64,000 nucleotides of DNA from Arcuatula senhousia (lineage: Eukaryota; Mollusca; Bivalvia; Mytilida; Mytilidae): positions 69,103,022 to 69,167,021 of the forward strand of contig OZ020306.1 in the NCBI GenBank assembly GCA_963971305.1, given 5' to 3'. The translations under genes and the position numbers were made by a program. The notes below the pieces were generated by a model that saw only the letters and a list, made by a program, of their open reading frames with translations, did no database searches and was not told where the DNA came from. This document shows positions 33,431 to 46,110 of this stretch, one piece after another (the first letter of the stretch is position 1; the number at the start of each line of letters is the position of its first letter).

Positions 33431-36400
33431 ATTACGTTAAAAACGACGTCACCCGTGCACACTGAAAAAATCCGTCTGAATGTTGCAAAACGCAACGTCA
33501 ATTTTAGTTATATCCAATTGCTATTTTCACGTTTCTATGAAGGCAATGTTTAATTATCCTGAAGCAAATGGTGAGGGTAAGTACCTAATTGCTTGAACAA
33601 TTTATTGTGCTTGTCCTGAGCACACTGTCAATTATATAAACTTGTATTTAAATATATCCAATTTGTCAAAAAGATTCCTCGTGTAATTACAGTGACATAT
33701 CAGAGGTCATCATACCACATACACAGCCACCACCATTTTTGTTATATATTATAATAATATATTGATAATTTATGCATGCTCTTTAGGAATTGATTTTGTG
33801 TTAAAACTTTTGTTAAAGGAGAAGACTTCATAACTTAGATGCATTTGTATTGATAAAAATATTTGAGCAATATGTAACTATCTATATTGTTGTCAACTTG
33901 TGTCTGATCCTTGTTTGCATTTATAGAGCAAATAAAATAATTCTAAATCTAAATCTAAATCCTGAGCAACCCCTTGCAGTTCACCGATATTCGTTCTACT
34001 TGAACAGGACTTCTGGCTTTGTTATTATTATTCTTGGGGGGTGATGGTGCTTAAAGTGTGTATTCCAATAGTTCTAATGACGACATTTAGTTGGGTTTTT
34101 TTTATGTTCTCTTATGTTTTAGCATTTAATTTAACATAATTATGAATATGATTACTCGATTATTAGATATTCTCGTGATCTTTGAGTTGTGTAGAAAATG
34201 CTTCAATCTGCTTAAGTTTGAAAATATTCTCCGTACAGCCAGTCTAGAAGGTTAAAATCTAACACGCAGGAACTGCTTACTTCTGCTACGCACATTCTAT
34301 TACTCTAATTTCAATATAAGTTTATGTTGCAGTTTGGTTGTTAAGTGTGTGTTTTGTTCTGATGTCTTTTGTCCATTTATTTATTCTTTGCCTTATTCTA
34401 ATGCCCAATTGTTACTATGTACTTTAAATCTTTTTTCAACATTTATATATGAAATTACTAGGGTATTTAAAAACGCAACTTTTTCAATGTTCGAATCTTA
34501 GTTTAATTGGCAATTAGTAATAACCTTTTTATTAATGAAACTGAGGATTCGGATGTCTGAATGTTATGGCGAGACATGCTTACCGTAAGCGTGTACTACG
34601 GGTTTTCTGTCGATTCATAGCACCACCGCAAAGTTGTCATAACCTTTGCATTAACTTTGTATTGTACCGACATCATTCTCTTGTCATAAATTACATGTTT
34701 TCTTTAAATTTTGAATTATTACAAAACCTTTATTTAATCCGACGCGTTTCGGTCCACGTTGCTTTAATATCAATGTTTTTCACGTTTGACACAATTTAAT
34801 GTGTATTAATCTAAATGTTTACAAATCAACAATGTATAAACCTATCAAAATAAATTGATAACTGTAATCTTTTGTCGGATATATGCTAATTAATTGTCGG
34901 GACAATTTTTGACAAGATTTAAACGGTCCTTCGGTCCTTAGACTCTGGTGGTCTTGCTAAACACCTTGGCACGTGTTCCGGCAATAATTACATGAAAACT
35001 GCTATTCAAAAACACAACAATTTAAATTTTGACAATCATTACAGTTTAAATCGGTACATAAAATTTTAAATTTAATGAAATGATGTATTTGAATTAAAAA
35101 AATCAATTTATTTAGATTAAAAAGAAGATAAAAAGATTAGATTAAATAAATAGCTTATATGAAACCTCACGGGTTGTTTAGTGTTATTACAAACTGCGGA
35201 TTAACATAAGCATGAAAATTTTACAATAAATTACATTAAACTCGTGTTGACATCGCTATTTTATTCATCGTTTAAATGGGTTTTGCAGGTTCGTACAGAA
35301 CTTATTATGTTCTCGTTTTGTCTGATGATCTCAAATATTGGGCCTGCTCAGGTTTGGAACAGGTTAGTACTTCGCATCGTCCGTCCATTATAGACACAAT
35401 AGCCTAAAATGCATAGTTTCAAAATGGTACACATACATCTTCAATTATCATTTTTTTAAGGGAGTACAAGCCTGAGATTTTAAACTGTAGCTTCATGTTA
35501 GAAGTGACTATTTGATTTTTTAGGTTCTTTCTAATTTTTTGTTCTCGACTCAAGCCTTCAGCCTGAAAAAACAACAACATAGAAATACAAATGACAACAA
35601 AGTTAAAAAAAAAAACGAGAGTAAGATATACTATAAGTTTCCTCATTTTTTATGTGTGGTAAGACTTTGAATGAAATCTTTTTAGAATTTAAATCTGAAA
35701 CATTTGGAAGTGGAAACTTAAATTTTGAAGAAGACTTCCAACTGAAAAACAGCGAGCAGCGACCACTGGTCACATTGAAGGCTGCTGGCTGTTTACCACT
35801 GTGGATTTTATACATTGTACCTCATTTTCTATATGCGCATGTTGTACAAACTTTCAGTGGAATCCGTCTTTGTAAAAAAAACAAGAAATGAGTGACTGTA
35901 TTAAAAGAGCTAGATGAATACTCTGAAACCCAAGTTAAAGAAGAGAATTCGAATTGTACATGTATTTGCAAAAGTTTTGAAACAGTTGCTTAATTGCAAT
36001 TGTCTTCAACAGTAAAGCTATTAAGAAACTTTATAACTTCACAAATTGTTTACTTAGGAACCTTTATCAGCTTATTTTGGTTTTATTAACGGTTAAATTT
36101 CAATCTGTAGATAAACTGTTGTCTTATATTTATCAGTAAATGTGTTTATGATGGACTATGTTTATCTGCGGTTTATCTTCCTGTAATCTTGTAAAATAGA
36201 GTGACACTAGCCATATCAGCATTGTACTACTAGAATGTGGTCAGCTTTTTAAAATTTGTCTTGTAAGTTATAATCGCGAGTACATTGCAACACGTTTTGT
36301 ACCCATACTGATATTGGACTACAAAAGAAACACAACATACAAAGATATTTTTCAAAAATACCATTGAAATAGAAATTATGATATTTCAACTAACAATTGT

Positions 36401-38735
36401 CGTACGAATGTGAAATTTTGTCGTGAAATTTTGCACGGTCATTGTGCAGTAACCAATCTTACGTGTGACATAAACATAATTCAAATTTACCAGCTAACGG
36501 AGGCGTGGCACCAACTGTAGTAGTACCGACTAAATATCCAGTTATTCTGGTGACCAATGCTTGAAACGGTAACTTTTTTGATAGAAAAACCATGCGTATA
36601 TCGTCCGTTTTGTTATACCATCATTATTATAACGATAGTTCGTCTTTTAATGGTTAACATCAGTCTCAACAAGAGGTGTAAATTTCGCCCGTTCACGACA
36701 TATCGGTTGAAATAGTTTTGAACAAGAGAAGTCCCCTTTTTTCTTCCTGAACAATAATCAGCACAAAAACATTGTCGTGAACTAAAATACCCTATTTTAC
36801 AAAGAAATATTCTGCAAAACGTTCGAACAAATGAAACAGTATAAGAAGAAAGGTTCAGAGATTTTGAAAAAAAAATGGGAGGAATGTAGTGCATCAAGAG
36901 TAAAATGGGCACATGAGAGGCCTTAACCAATAGCATAACACAAGAAATTTTAGATTTTTAAAGACCTTCTGAAAAATCTAATCTAATGGAAAATCGGGCA
37001 TCTACTGATTAAATTGGATCTGCGCATGCACCAACGCCTTATTCGAACATCAAGGAAAGAATGCACACATTTTATTGGTGATTTTGAATATGTGGATAGC
37101 AATTTGAGTAGTTGTCTTGCAAACAAACCGATTGACATTATTCTTAATGGCATGCGCACTCGATTAGCCAACAGTTTATTAAAATTTTAGCTATTAAATA
37201 AAAAGTGGCCCCTCTACAATGATGATATAAAACCCGACTTTTGTATGCAATGAAATTTCAATTTTTTTTTATGTTGCGTTTATGTTGCGTTTGTTTTTTG
37301 ATAGATTATATTTTCACATTTTCGTGTTGACGGACGTACGTACGTACGTACGGACGGACATGAGTAAAACTAAATACTCCCGACATGTCATCGTAGGGGC
37401 ATAAAAAGTCATTACTTGTATGCGCTTATTATAATAATAGCGAGCATCGCAGATGCGAGCCCTACGGCATTGTACATGATTTGAGATGTGCCAGAAATAT
37501 ACTGACCGGAACAGATTTACTTTTACGGAGTGAAAAAAATAATAGGCACCGAGCAAGTAAAACAATCAACCCTCTGGGCTTATAAATTTTTAAAATACAT
37601 CATAATCTGTTACGCAATATTATAAAAATTGAAATTCAAAAACAGTGATAAAACCCTCATTCATCCACTAGTTTATTTTTACACACAGATTTTTATTTAA
37701 ACACCATTCGGTCTTTTCCGCTGAAAAACAATTTTCCGGAATTTACCGAGCTAGCTTTTGGCAACATCGTCCCACTGACTAGTCATACCTAATGCATGAT
37801 ACTGACCAAGATTTGTTAATCTCTAAATAAAATAAAATAAGATAAAGAAATACATAATTTTACTGAATAAAACCTACTCATAATAATGAATAAAAGGTTC
37901 TTACCTGAAAATGAAAGAAGAATCCCATCCTGTGGGTTTCACTCACTTTCCCCAGTCCCGCATGATATTTTTACTTTACCATTTTTTTCCCGCCGGGTTT
38001 CTTAATGTACCTTCTGTTACCAATGCTTCAAATAAAACAATGATACTCAGAAAATCTCACAAAACCTGACAGAATCTGAATGTTGTTTTGGTCTGCTGAA
38101 GAAGCGCGAAATACTATGACAAGGAAATGACGTCACGTAATCCATAAAATAAATGATTTCGTCCCCGCTTAATGTCGTCCCAGAATGTTACAGGATTTAT
38201 TATTTGCACAAATAATTGAAATTTTAATAGGTAGTTATTGATCCCAGATATTTTAACTACAACTTTCTCAAGTGCATATGATTTGGGTTGGGTGGGGTCA
38301 AATAAAATTCCTTTTTTAAAATTTCCCTCTTTACGTAAAACTTAGACGATCGACCACATGGATTTATTTTTTAAAGGTATATAGATGTTCGATGCTCGCT
38401 AAAAGGGCAGGGCCTTATTCATATTATTGTTTAAGTGCGACTCGGAATAACCCTAGTACAATTCGGGATATTCCGCGTTCTCCTAGGGAATTCCAAATCA
38501 ACCTGATTAATCATATTACCCGTAATAAATAGTGTAACTGATATGTAAATACGGCTCTCATTTTTTTCTAAGAAAGAATAAAAGCTTAAATAATAGACAA
38601 AAATATCCATTACTTAAAAGAAAAGAGGCCCAGTGTAAATTATTACATAACATTTACCAAAAGGGGAAATAGACATTATGGTAACTGCATATTTCCTACA
38701 TATTAACTATGTAACAGTAACGATTGCATTTTTTT
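33431..38735. other. 5.3-kb gene-poor stretch
   Basis: No supported exon. It contains an R4 tail fragment at about 35755-35815 and a short GTAC-rich run with flanking GGAC repeats at about 37326-37358. Open frames on both strands are short and lack recognisable domains. Confidence 0.45.
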
Positions 38736-38817
38736 GTCAAAATATTAAATGGAAAACGGCCAGTCGAAGGTTGACACTGACATTTGTCTTGCAATTGTTC
38801 CTATATATGAAAAATTT

Positions 38818-38965
38818 AATGAAGCAAGCAAAGAGGCACGTATCAAGTGTAACAAGTCCAAAAGGGCAACGACGAAACCGGTAAACACGAAGAACAACAG
38901 CACGAAGAAACACAAAACACAAAAATCAACCGAACGGAAATCAAGTCGTGACAAGAGTGTGTTAT
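38818..38965 (+). repeat. Dispersed SINE-like repeat R2 (AAGAGGCACG subfamily)
   Basis: GCAAAGAGGCACGTATCAAG, AAAAGGGCAACGACGAAACC and AACGGAAATCAAGTCGTGAC, collinear with 12432 and 44645. Confidence 0.7.
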
Positions 38966-38999
38966 AAATTGATTCAAACCAATCATAAACTATGACAGA

Positions 39000-39112
39000 A
39001 AGACCAATGTCCGGACATACAAGTAACGTGAAGAAAAAAGGTACGAACATAAGCTTTGACAAAGATGCCTGGATTAGGACAAGCACATTGCAATGTGGCG
39101 GAGCTAAACTAG
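39000..39112 (-). repeat. Dispersed repeat R4, inverted fragment
   Basis: The reverse complement of the 30240-30350 block: AAGCTTTGACAAAGATGCCT, GGATTAGGACAAGCACA and GTGGCGGAGCTAAACTAG. Confidence 0.65.
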
Positions 39113-40341
39113 TTTTTGTTGTTTCACACTACATATACAGTTTCTAAAAACTGACATATAATTGGAATCGAACAGTAACAGTTAAATTCTCACATCTTAC
39201 ATCCGTTTTGGCGCCACTAAACATTATTGATAAGTGTCAAAAGTCACCTCCTATCTAAAAGAGGAGATTATGTGTGTAGGGCATTAGCTTGAACAAACAG
39301 ATGACCACTCTTAATGAGGGCCCATTATCTGTGGGATGACCGAAAACACCCCGTGTGACAGATATTTATACGGTGAAATGCATCCTTGTTTAGATTAACT
39401 GGTATCAAAAATATTAGGCTAATACAGGGATCCAGTTATACAAATGATACCATCTATCTACTGATTGCTAAATAACAAGACGGGACATTTAGATAAAGAG
39501 TTGTCATTAACATTTTAAAAGAGTTTTTGCTAGGACCATTGTCAGGACCATTGTTAAACTTTTTTGTCACATGATTAATGTGCAAATGGTAATACGATGG
39601 GCTTAGTTTTCGTAGCTTTTATTAAATGTCACTGTTTGGTCTTAGTTTGGTCAAATGCTGGGTCAAAATATCCAGTGATATTGGTGCCTAGATTGTCAAC
39701 CAACATTAACCCATCAGACACGTTGCTGAGTTTGGAAATACATATAACCAAGATATCAGTCTGTTGTGTAGAGCAACAGTAGTGTTCTTGATATCCTAGA
39801 AGAAGAAGAAGAAGAAGAAGAAGAAAAAACTTTATTTTCCGAATTAAAAGGTCTCTTATGAGGCATTAGAGATACAAACAGATATGATTAAAAATAGACA
39901 TATAAACATTTATTAAATTGTCTATAGCTCAAGTTGATGCACATATATATGCATGATAATAATTATAATGACAGTTACTTATTCTTTCCACATTAACATA
40001 CAGTGGAGATGAATCAATGTTTAATAATGGCATTAATTGCTATATTATATGTATAGATAATGTATAGATAATTTTCAATTGCATGACTTTTTCCAATAGA
40101 TCGAAAATGTATATGTTCCTCATGGATAATGCTACGTTCGTTTGTCAGAGAAAACGCTGGCTCAGCTCTATTCGAAGCATCTCAAAATTAGATTTGATTT
40201 TCAACAAGAGAAAACATTCATCAAATATAACACGAGTAGGTTACAAGTATATTTTTTTCCCGTACATGTATGCTTCTTTGAAAAAGATGGTTTATAATTA
40301 AAGTAATTGATAAATAATTTAAGAAAACAACGCATATTTAA
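39113..40341. other. No gene seen; (GAA)n at 39798-39828
   Basis: A short GAA/AGA microsatellite of nine to ten repeats precedes an ACTTTATTTTCCGAATTAAA block. Otherwise AT-rich and featureless. Confidence 0.5.
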
Positions 40342-42036
40342 AACAAGAGGCTCCCAGGAGCCTGAATCGCTCACCTGGTCTTGATGTTGACCCTATACTT
40401 TTGTAGAGCTAAATGAGCTGAACATTTAAGCAAGCAACAGCTTTTCTCTACCTGCAATAGTTTTCATTCTATAGGCCAAAAACACCATTTTTCACCTATA
40501 AGGGGCCATAACCCCTATAAGGAGTCATCTGACAACTTCGACCCTATGAAGAATTTTGTAGAGCTAAATGAGCTGAACATTTAAGCAAGCAACAGCTAAT
40601 CTCTATGTGCAACAGTTTTCATTCTGTAGGCCAAAAACATGAAAAAACGCTATTTTTCAGGGGCTGTAACCCCTATAAGGGGTTTTCTGACAACTTCGAC
40701 CCTATCGAGACTTTCGTAGAGCTAAATGAGCTGAACATTTAAGCAAGCATTACAGCTAATCTTCTATCTGCAATAGTTTTCATTCTGTAGGCCAAAAACA
40801 TGAAAAATCTTTATTTTTCAGGGGCCGTAACCCCTATAAGGGGTCATCTGACAACTTCGACCCTATGGAGAATTTTGTAGAGCTAAATGAGCTGAACATT
40901 TAAGCAAGCAACAGCTAATCTCTATCTGCAATAGTTTTCATTTTGCAGGACAAAAACATGAAAAATCTCAATTTTTCAGGGGCCGTAATCCCTATAAGGG
41001 GTCATCTGACAACTTCGACCCTATGGAGAATTTTGTAAAGCTAAATGAGCTGAACATTTAGGCAAGCAACAGCTAATCTCTATCTGCAATAGTTTTCATT
41101 CTGTAGGCCAAAAACATGAAAAATCGCTATTTTTCAGGGGCCGTAACCCCTATAGGGATCATCTGACAACTTCGACCCTATGGAAAATTTTGTAGAGCTA
41201 AATGAGCTGAACATTTAAGCAAGCAACAGCTAATCTCTATCTGCAATAGTTTTCATTCTGTAGGACAAAAACATGAAAAAACGCTATTTTTCAGGGGCCG
41301 TAACCCTTATAAGGGGTTATCTGACAACTTCGACCCTATGGAGACTTTTGTAAAGCTAAATGAGCTAAACATTCAAGCAAGCAACAGCTAATCTCTATCT
41401 GCAATAGTTTTCATTCTGTAGGCCAAAAACATGAAAAATGGCTATTTTTCACCTTTAAGGGGCCGTAACCCCTATAAGGGGTCATCTGACAACTTCGACC
41501 CTATAGAGACTTTTGTAGAGTTAAATGAGCTGAACATTTAAGCAAGCAACAGCTAATCTCTATCTGCAATAGTTTTCATTCTGTAGGCCAAAAACATGAA
41601 AAAATGCTATTTTTCACCTTCAAGGGGCCGTAACCCCTATAAGGGGTCATCTGACAACTTAGACCAAATGGAGACTTTTGTAGAGCATTTGATGCTGAAT
41701 CAGTAGCGTGGCCTCAGATTTCCTCTATCTCTTATACTTTTTGATTTATAAGCCAAAAACAGAAGTCTGACCCCCCTAGTCTATTTTTAGTAACGGCGGC
41801 CATGTTTTTTAACGGATCAAAAATCAAAACACAAGTTTGGTGCAGGACACCCTAAGGATCATTCATACCAAGTTTCATTAAATTCTGTTTGGTAGTTTCA
41901 GAGGAGAAGATTTTTGAAAAATTGTTAACAGACGACGACGACAGACGACGACAGACGACGACGACGACGACGACGACGACGGACGCCAAGTGATGGTAAT
42001 AGCTCACATGGACCTTCGGTCCAGGTGAGCTAAAAA
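40342..42036 (+). mobile_element. Pearl/Helitron-like non-autonomous element, copy 2
   Basis: Same family and orientation as 4038-5335. The left end has AACAAG and the interrupted palindrome AGGCTCC-CA-GGAGCCT. It is followed by GCTCACCTGGTC, which is an inverted copy of the right-end GTCCAGGTGAGC. Eight tandem core units of 155-167 bp follow, then the shared 3' unique segment and a longer (GAC)n microsatellite (about 41930-41972). The right hairpin is GCTCACATGGACC-TTC-GGTCCAGGTGAGC (one stem mismatch), then TAAAAAT. It is longer than copy 1 because it has more core units and more GAC repeats. No protein is encoded. Confidence 0.85.
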
Positions 42037-43785
42037 TGGAAAAGTATACGAAAAATTAAAGTAACTGACCGAATGTTGACATCATCAATTTATTGAACTC
42101 AAATTATCGGTTAAATTGACAAAAAATATCTCAAAATCAAAACAATACGATTACAACGAGACAAACAAAACCACTTGAGATTTTGAACCTTATCTGCTTG
42201 TAATTCTCAACGGTTTTGTTAGTGGTTTAGGGGATAGATACTGGACTTATTTTGGTGTCCAACATAAGATCTCCGTTGCCATTTTAATGCCAATGTAAGC
42301 AAGTACCTGTCATAAATGTTCTGGAATATGAATCATAGGGCCAAATTTATGGTTTACAAGTCTCTTGTTTTCCTGTTTAAGGAGGGGAAGCATTGCTCTC
42401 ATGTGTCAGGCAAGCATTTCCCCGCCAATACTAAACCCTTGGAATTCAATAACAAATGGTAGAAACTATTTGTGAAACGTGCAAATGTAGAAATTTTAAA
42501 AATCGATCTTTTGAAATAAAACAAAGGGAAAATGATTTATAAGAAAATGAAAATTTAAAAAATGTTCGGATTGGTAAATCAATGATATAATACAACTATT
42601 ATCTTCCGTTCTTAAAAAAAAATATATGAAATAACATTCCTCAATAATGTTGCTACAAGTGACACGTTTTATTTTAGGTTAGCTGGAAAAGACTCCAAAC
42701 TTACTACACCCTCAACCTCAGTTATAAACCAAACACTTCTAGTGTTCTAATAATATAAAATATTCCTATAAAATGTGCCAAAATACTTAAACCATCAGCA
42801 AAATTTGACTAAAGGTGACAATTCACATCATTTGCATTTCAAAATCGGTTAATTTTATGTCTAAGCCCTATGTAAATTACTCCCTGCGTTTGAATACAAA
42901 TGTAAAACAGAAAGATACTTAATTCTTAACATAACGAAACACATGTAAATCATCGGGACCCATTAAACAGTGTAACGTGTATCTGTTTCCGAATTATGAG
43001 CCCATTAAAGGGTCTAAGGATCGTTTTATCTCGTATGGTTTTGTTTTCTGTACCACAACTTTTCAGCTCGCCGTAGCCTAACTTCTATCATAAATTGCTA
43101 TTTGTCGGGCTTAAAATTATAGGTTTCAAGTTGCTCATCTCATATTTGACGCTTTATATGTAAAAGATAAACGTGTTGAAACCATCAGCTGGGCTATTGT
43201 TATGACAATAAACAGACAATGGATAATGATAGTGCCCCTATGAAAACATATTATCTATTCGACAAGGAACACCACTTGAACACCCTTTATTCGATGCAGT
43301 AAAGGAGGTTTTTAACAAGAAACTGTAACGTCATGAGGACTTAAATTTTAATTATAGTGATATCGATACATTGTATTCAAATTGTAATCAAATACCCATA
43401 TCATAGTGATGGGGTATTTTAAAGTAGAAAAACACAAATTATAGTATTTATTTTTGACAAAACATATGTTATGTGTAATGTTGATGACAGTTGTTGAACA
43501 AGCCAGTAGATCTGATTTCGTAGCCTCACCTTAAGTTAGTCCGAAAATTGTTACATTTTTTTGCAAGTTTATGAATGCTCCTGTTTAAGTGGTAAAACAA
43601 AAAGTATGCCCACCCTTTTGAAATCTATGTTTTCAATCGTAAGCTGTAATTTTCAACACTTTGACGTGTGTTCGGTCTTAAGATCATAACAAGACTCCTT
43701 AAGCTCATATAAGCCTCTTTTGCTCTTCTCTCTTTACATGCATTTTTAGTTATTCTGATCTTTTAGCTGGACAAAATGTTCATTA
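42037..43785. other. No gene seen
   Basis: About 1.75 kb of AT-rich DNA with no recognised exon, RNA gene or bounded repeat. Confidence 0.5.
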
Positions 43786-43789
43786 CTGT

Positions 43790-44520
43790 AGTTAGTTAGT
43801 TTACTTAGTTATTGCTTTAGTGCAAAGCAGCACGATTTCGGCCATATGAACATAAAATGATGATGAAGTTGAGGAAATAGGGACACAAGTCCGATCGGGG
43901 AGGAGAGTTTAATTCTATTATTGAGATTTATTGTACCATTCTATGGCTAACTGTGGCCAAATTGTGAGTAAATTCTATGGATAAAATTTAAGACATCCCG
44001 TCTACCTTATTTGTTTTTTAAATTGCAAAATGGTACTTTTAAAAAAGCAGCGAAACATTTCATTATTATGAGGACATATTACTAAATGTTTACAGGATTT
44101 TTTTCACGTAAACTTAACATGAATTTCACGATAATCAAAACGGCATAAGTTAAACGAGCATGATTCATAAGATGAAAATTAATGTTAATACCACATTGAT
44201 ATTTATATTTCGGAATTTTTTTCGGGAAAGCTAGCCTCCTGTATGGGGAACCATGCAGAAGGGTTCTTTTACGTGCGATGAACGTGACTTTTTCCCAACA
44301 CGGTGCTCCACTATGGTTTGCAGGCAGGTTTTTCTAATTATAGCCTGACGAACCCGGCATTCATTATGACAGGGCTGCTCCAATCAACCACCTTGGGTAC
44401 ACATCCTAGTAGGTTTGTGGGCAAAGCGGCCTGACCCGATGTCAGATTTTTGAGTGATCTATAATGCACTTTTACCGACAAGCTTAGCGCTGCTGTGGGC
44501 CTATTTGCCACCCGGAAACC
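43790..44520 (+). repeat. Dispersed repeat R3, long copy
   Basis: Begins with a GTTAGTTAGTTTACTTAG start and AACATAAAATGATGATG. Continues with AGAAGGGTTCTTTTACGTGC, CATTCATTATGACAGGGC, GACCCGATGTCAGATT and the end CTGTGGGCCTATTTGCCACC. An extra segment of about 200 bp sits in the middle relative to 55228. Confidence 0.7.
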
Positions 44521-44644
44521 AAATAGGTGATCTTGAATAGTAAAATAGTGTCTTTTGAGAATATGAATTATGTTGTGGTTGCATTTAATTCCCTTTCTCC
44601 TCTTTCATTGTAAACAAATTGATGTTTATGGGACGAAATCAAAT

Positions 44645-44800
44645 GAATGAAGCTAAGAAGCACTAATGAAGCATTCAAGTTTCAAACGTCCAGAAGGGCA
44701 ACGACAAAACCGGCATACACGAACAAGAACAGCACGAAGAAATACAAAACACAAAATCAACCGAGCGGAAATCAACAACGCCAACTCATGTCGTAACAAG
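44645..44800 (+). repeat. Dispersed SINE-like repeat R2 (AAGAAGCACT subfamily)
   Basis: CCAGAAGGGCAACGACAAAA, GAACAAGAACAGCACGAAG and CAACTCATGTCGTAACAAGA, matching 38818-38965. Confidence 0.7.
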
Positions 44801-44997
44801 AGTGAGAATGTGTATAAATAAAATGTAACGCTACAGCTTGACACTCTACTTACTTATTTTGTTCATAATTGTAGATTGTTTAAAGCGATCATTTGAGATT
44901 TGAAGTTTGGATCCACATGCATGGACCAAATTCAAACATACCTGTAGGTCTTTTCTAGATCTTATTCTTTAATACTCATGTCATTATATGTACTTTC

Positions 44998-45630
44998 ATA
45001 AGATCTGTTCTAAAATCTCTACTGTCAGGCTCTCCTGACAGTTCTAGAACTGTTCTAACCCAGGACACCAACTGTCATAAACTGTTCTGCGACAGAACTG
45101 TCATAAACTGTCCCAGCCCCTGAAACTTCTGGGACTGTTCTAGGCCCTGACAGCTTATAAATCCTCTAGCGCCTGACAGCTTAGAACTCCTCTAGTTCAT
45201 GACAGTTCTGTGCCCTGACAGTTATAGGCTCTGACAGATCTAAATGACGTTATATGTTTTTTTAAACGTTAATTTTGTAAACTATGTTAAAATTTTGTTT
45301 TAAAAATTATTAGCTTTCTGTTAAAATTGTATTCTCGATAGCCATGCAAATTTTATTACTTTGAAAAGTGAAACAAAATAGTTCTGGAAGTGTCAAGGTT
45401 TAGAATTGTCAGGAGCTTCAAGGGTTAGGACTGTCAGAGCCTAAAACTGTCAGGTCTCAGACAAGGTTAGAGCTGTTAGGGCGAAAGACAGCTTAGAATT
45501 GTCAGGGCTTAGAACAATTCTAAATATGTCATGGGGTAGAACTGTCCAGAACTGTTCTATGACAGGACACGGCTTGTCCTAAACTATCCTAGAACTGTCA
45601 ACAGAAGAGGATTAGAACAGATTCCCGACA
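44998..45630. mobile_element. Inverted element filled with GACAG/CTGTC motifs
   Basis: The left end ATCTGTTCTAAAATCTCT is mirrored by AGAGGATTAGAACAGAT near 45606-45622. Between them, degenerate CTGACAGTTCTAGAACTGTC-like motifs appear in two blocks (about 45020-45240 and 45380-45620) on either side of an AT-rich centre. I count ten GACAG and eight CTGTC cores. It has no coding capacity. The class is unassigned because no clear target duplication was found. Confidence 0.6.
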
Positions 45631-45861
45631 GTTTCTAGCAGTTCTAAAGAGATGTTAGGACTGGCCTCAACTGTATGTTGTTGTTTGTCTGTACTATTTC
45701 ATTCACAGTTTTATGGTATTTATTTTTAAGTAAGTCTTCTGTTCCAGTTACTCATTAAACGTTAAGAAACACACGCACTTCTTATCACCAACAGAGTTCT
45801 TAAAAAGACAACCAAATGCAGGATATCGATCATATTATATTTTGTAATGACTTGCATTGTC

Positions 45862-46110
45862 TTATGACCAACAGGAGCTGCTTTATACTTCTGGAACACC
45901 TAGGTTCGCTCTCGTCTAGACGTGAGTTTACGTGGCTGATACAAATAACATGCAGTTTATTTGTTTGTGTGTGTGATAAATTTTTGTTATAGTGTTACCA
46001 TGTGCAGTTTTCCTTTTGTTAAGTTTTCTTTTCTGTTATCTAATTTTGGCTTTACTTTTTTAACCTTCGACATTCAAATGAATTTTTGATACCTGTTTGC
46101 TTCCTCCTGT
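45862..46110 (-). repeat. Dispersed SINE-like repeat R2, inverted diverged copy
   Basis: CAACAGGAGCTGCTTTATAC, TTCTGGAACACCTAGGTTCG and CTCGTCTAGACGTGAG match the 2893-3140 orientation. Confidence 0.6.
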
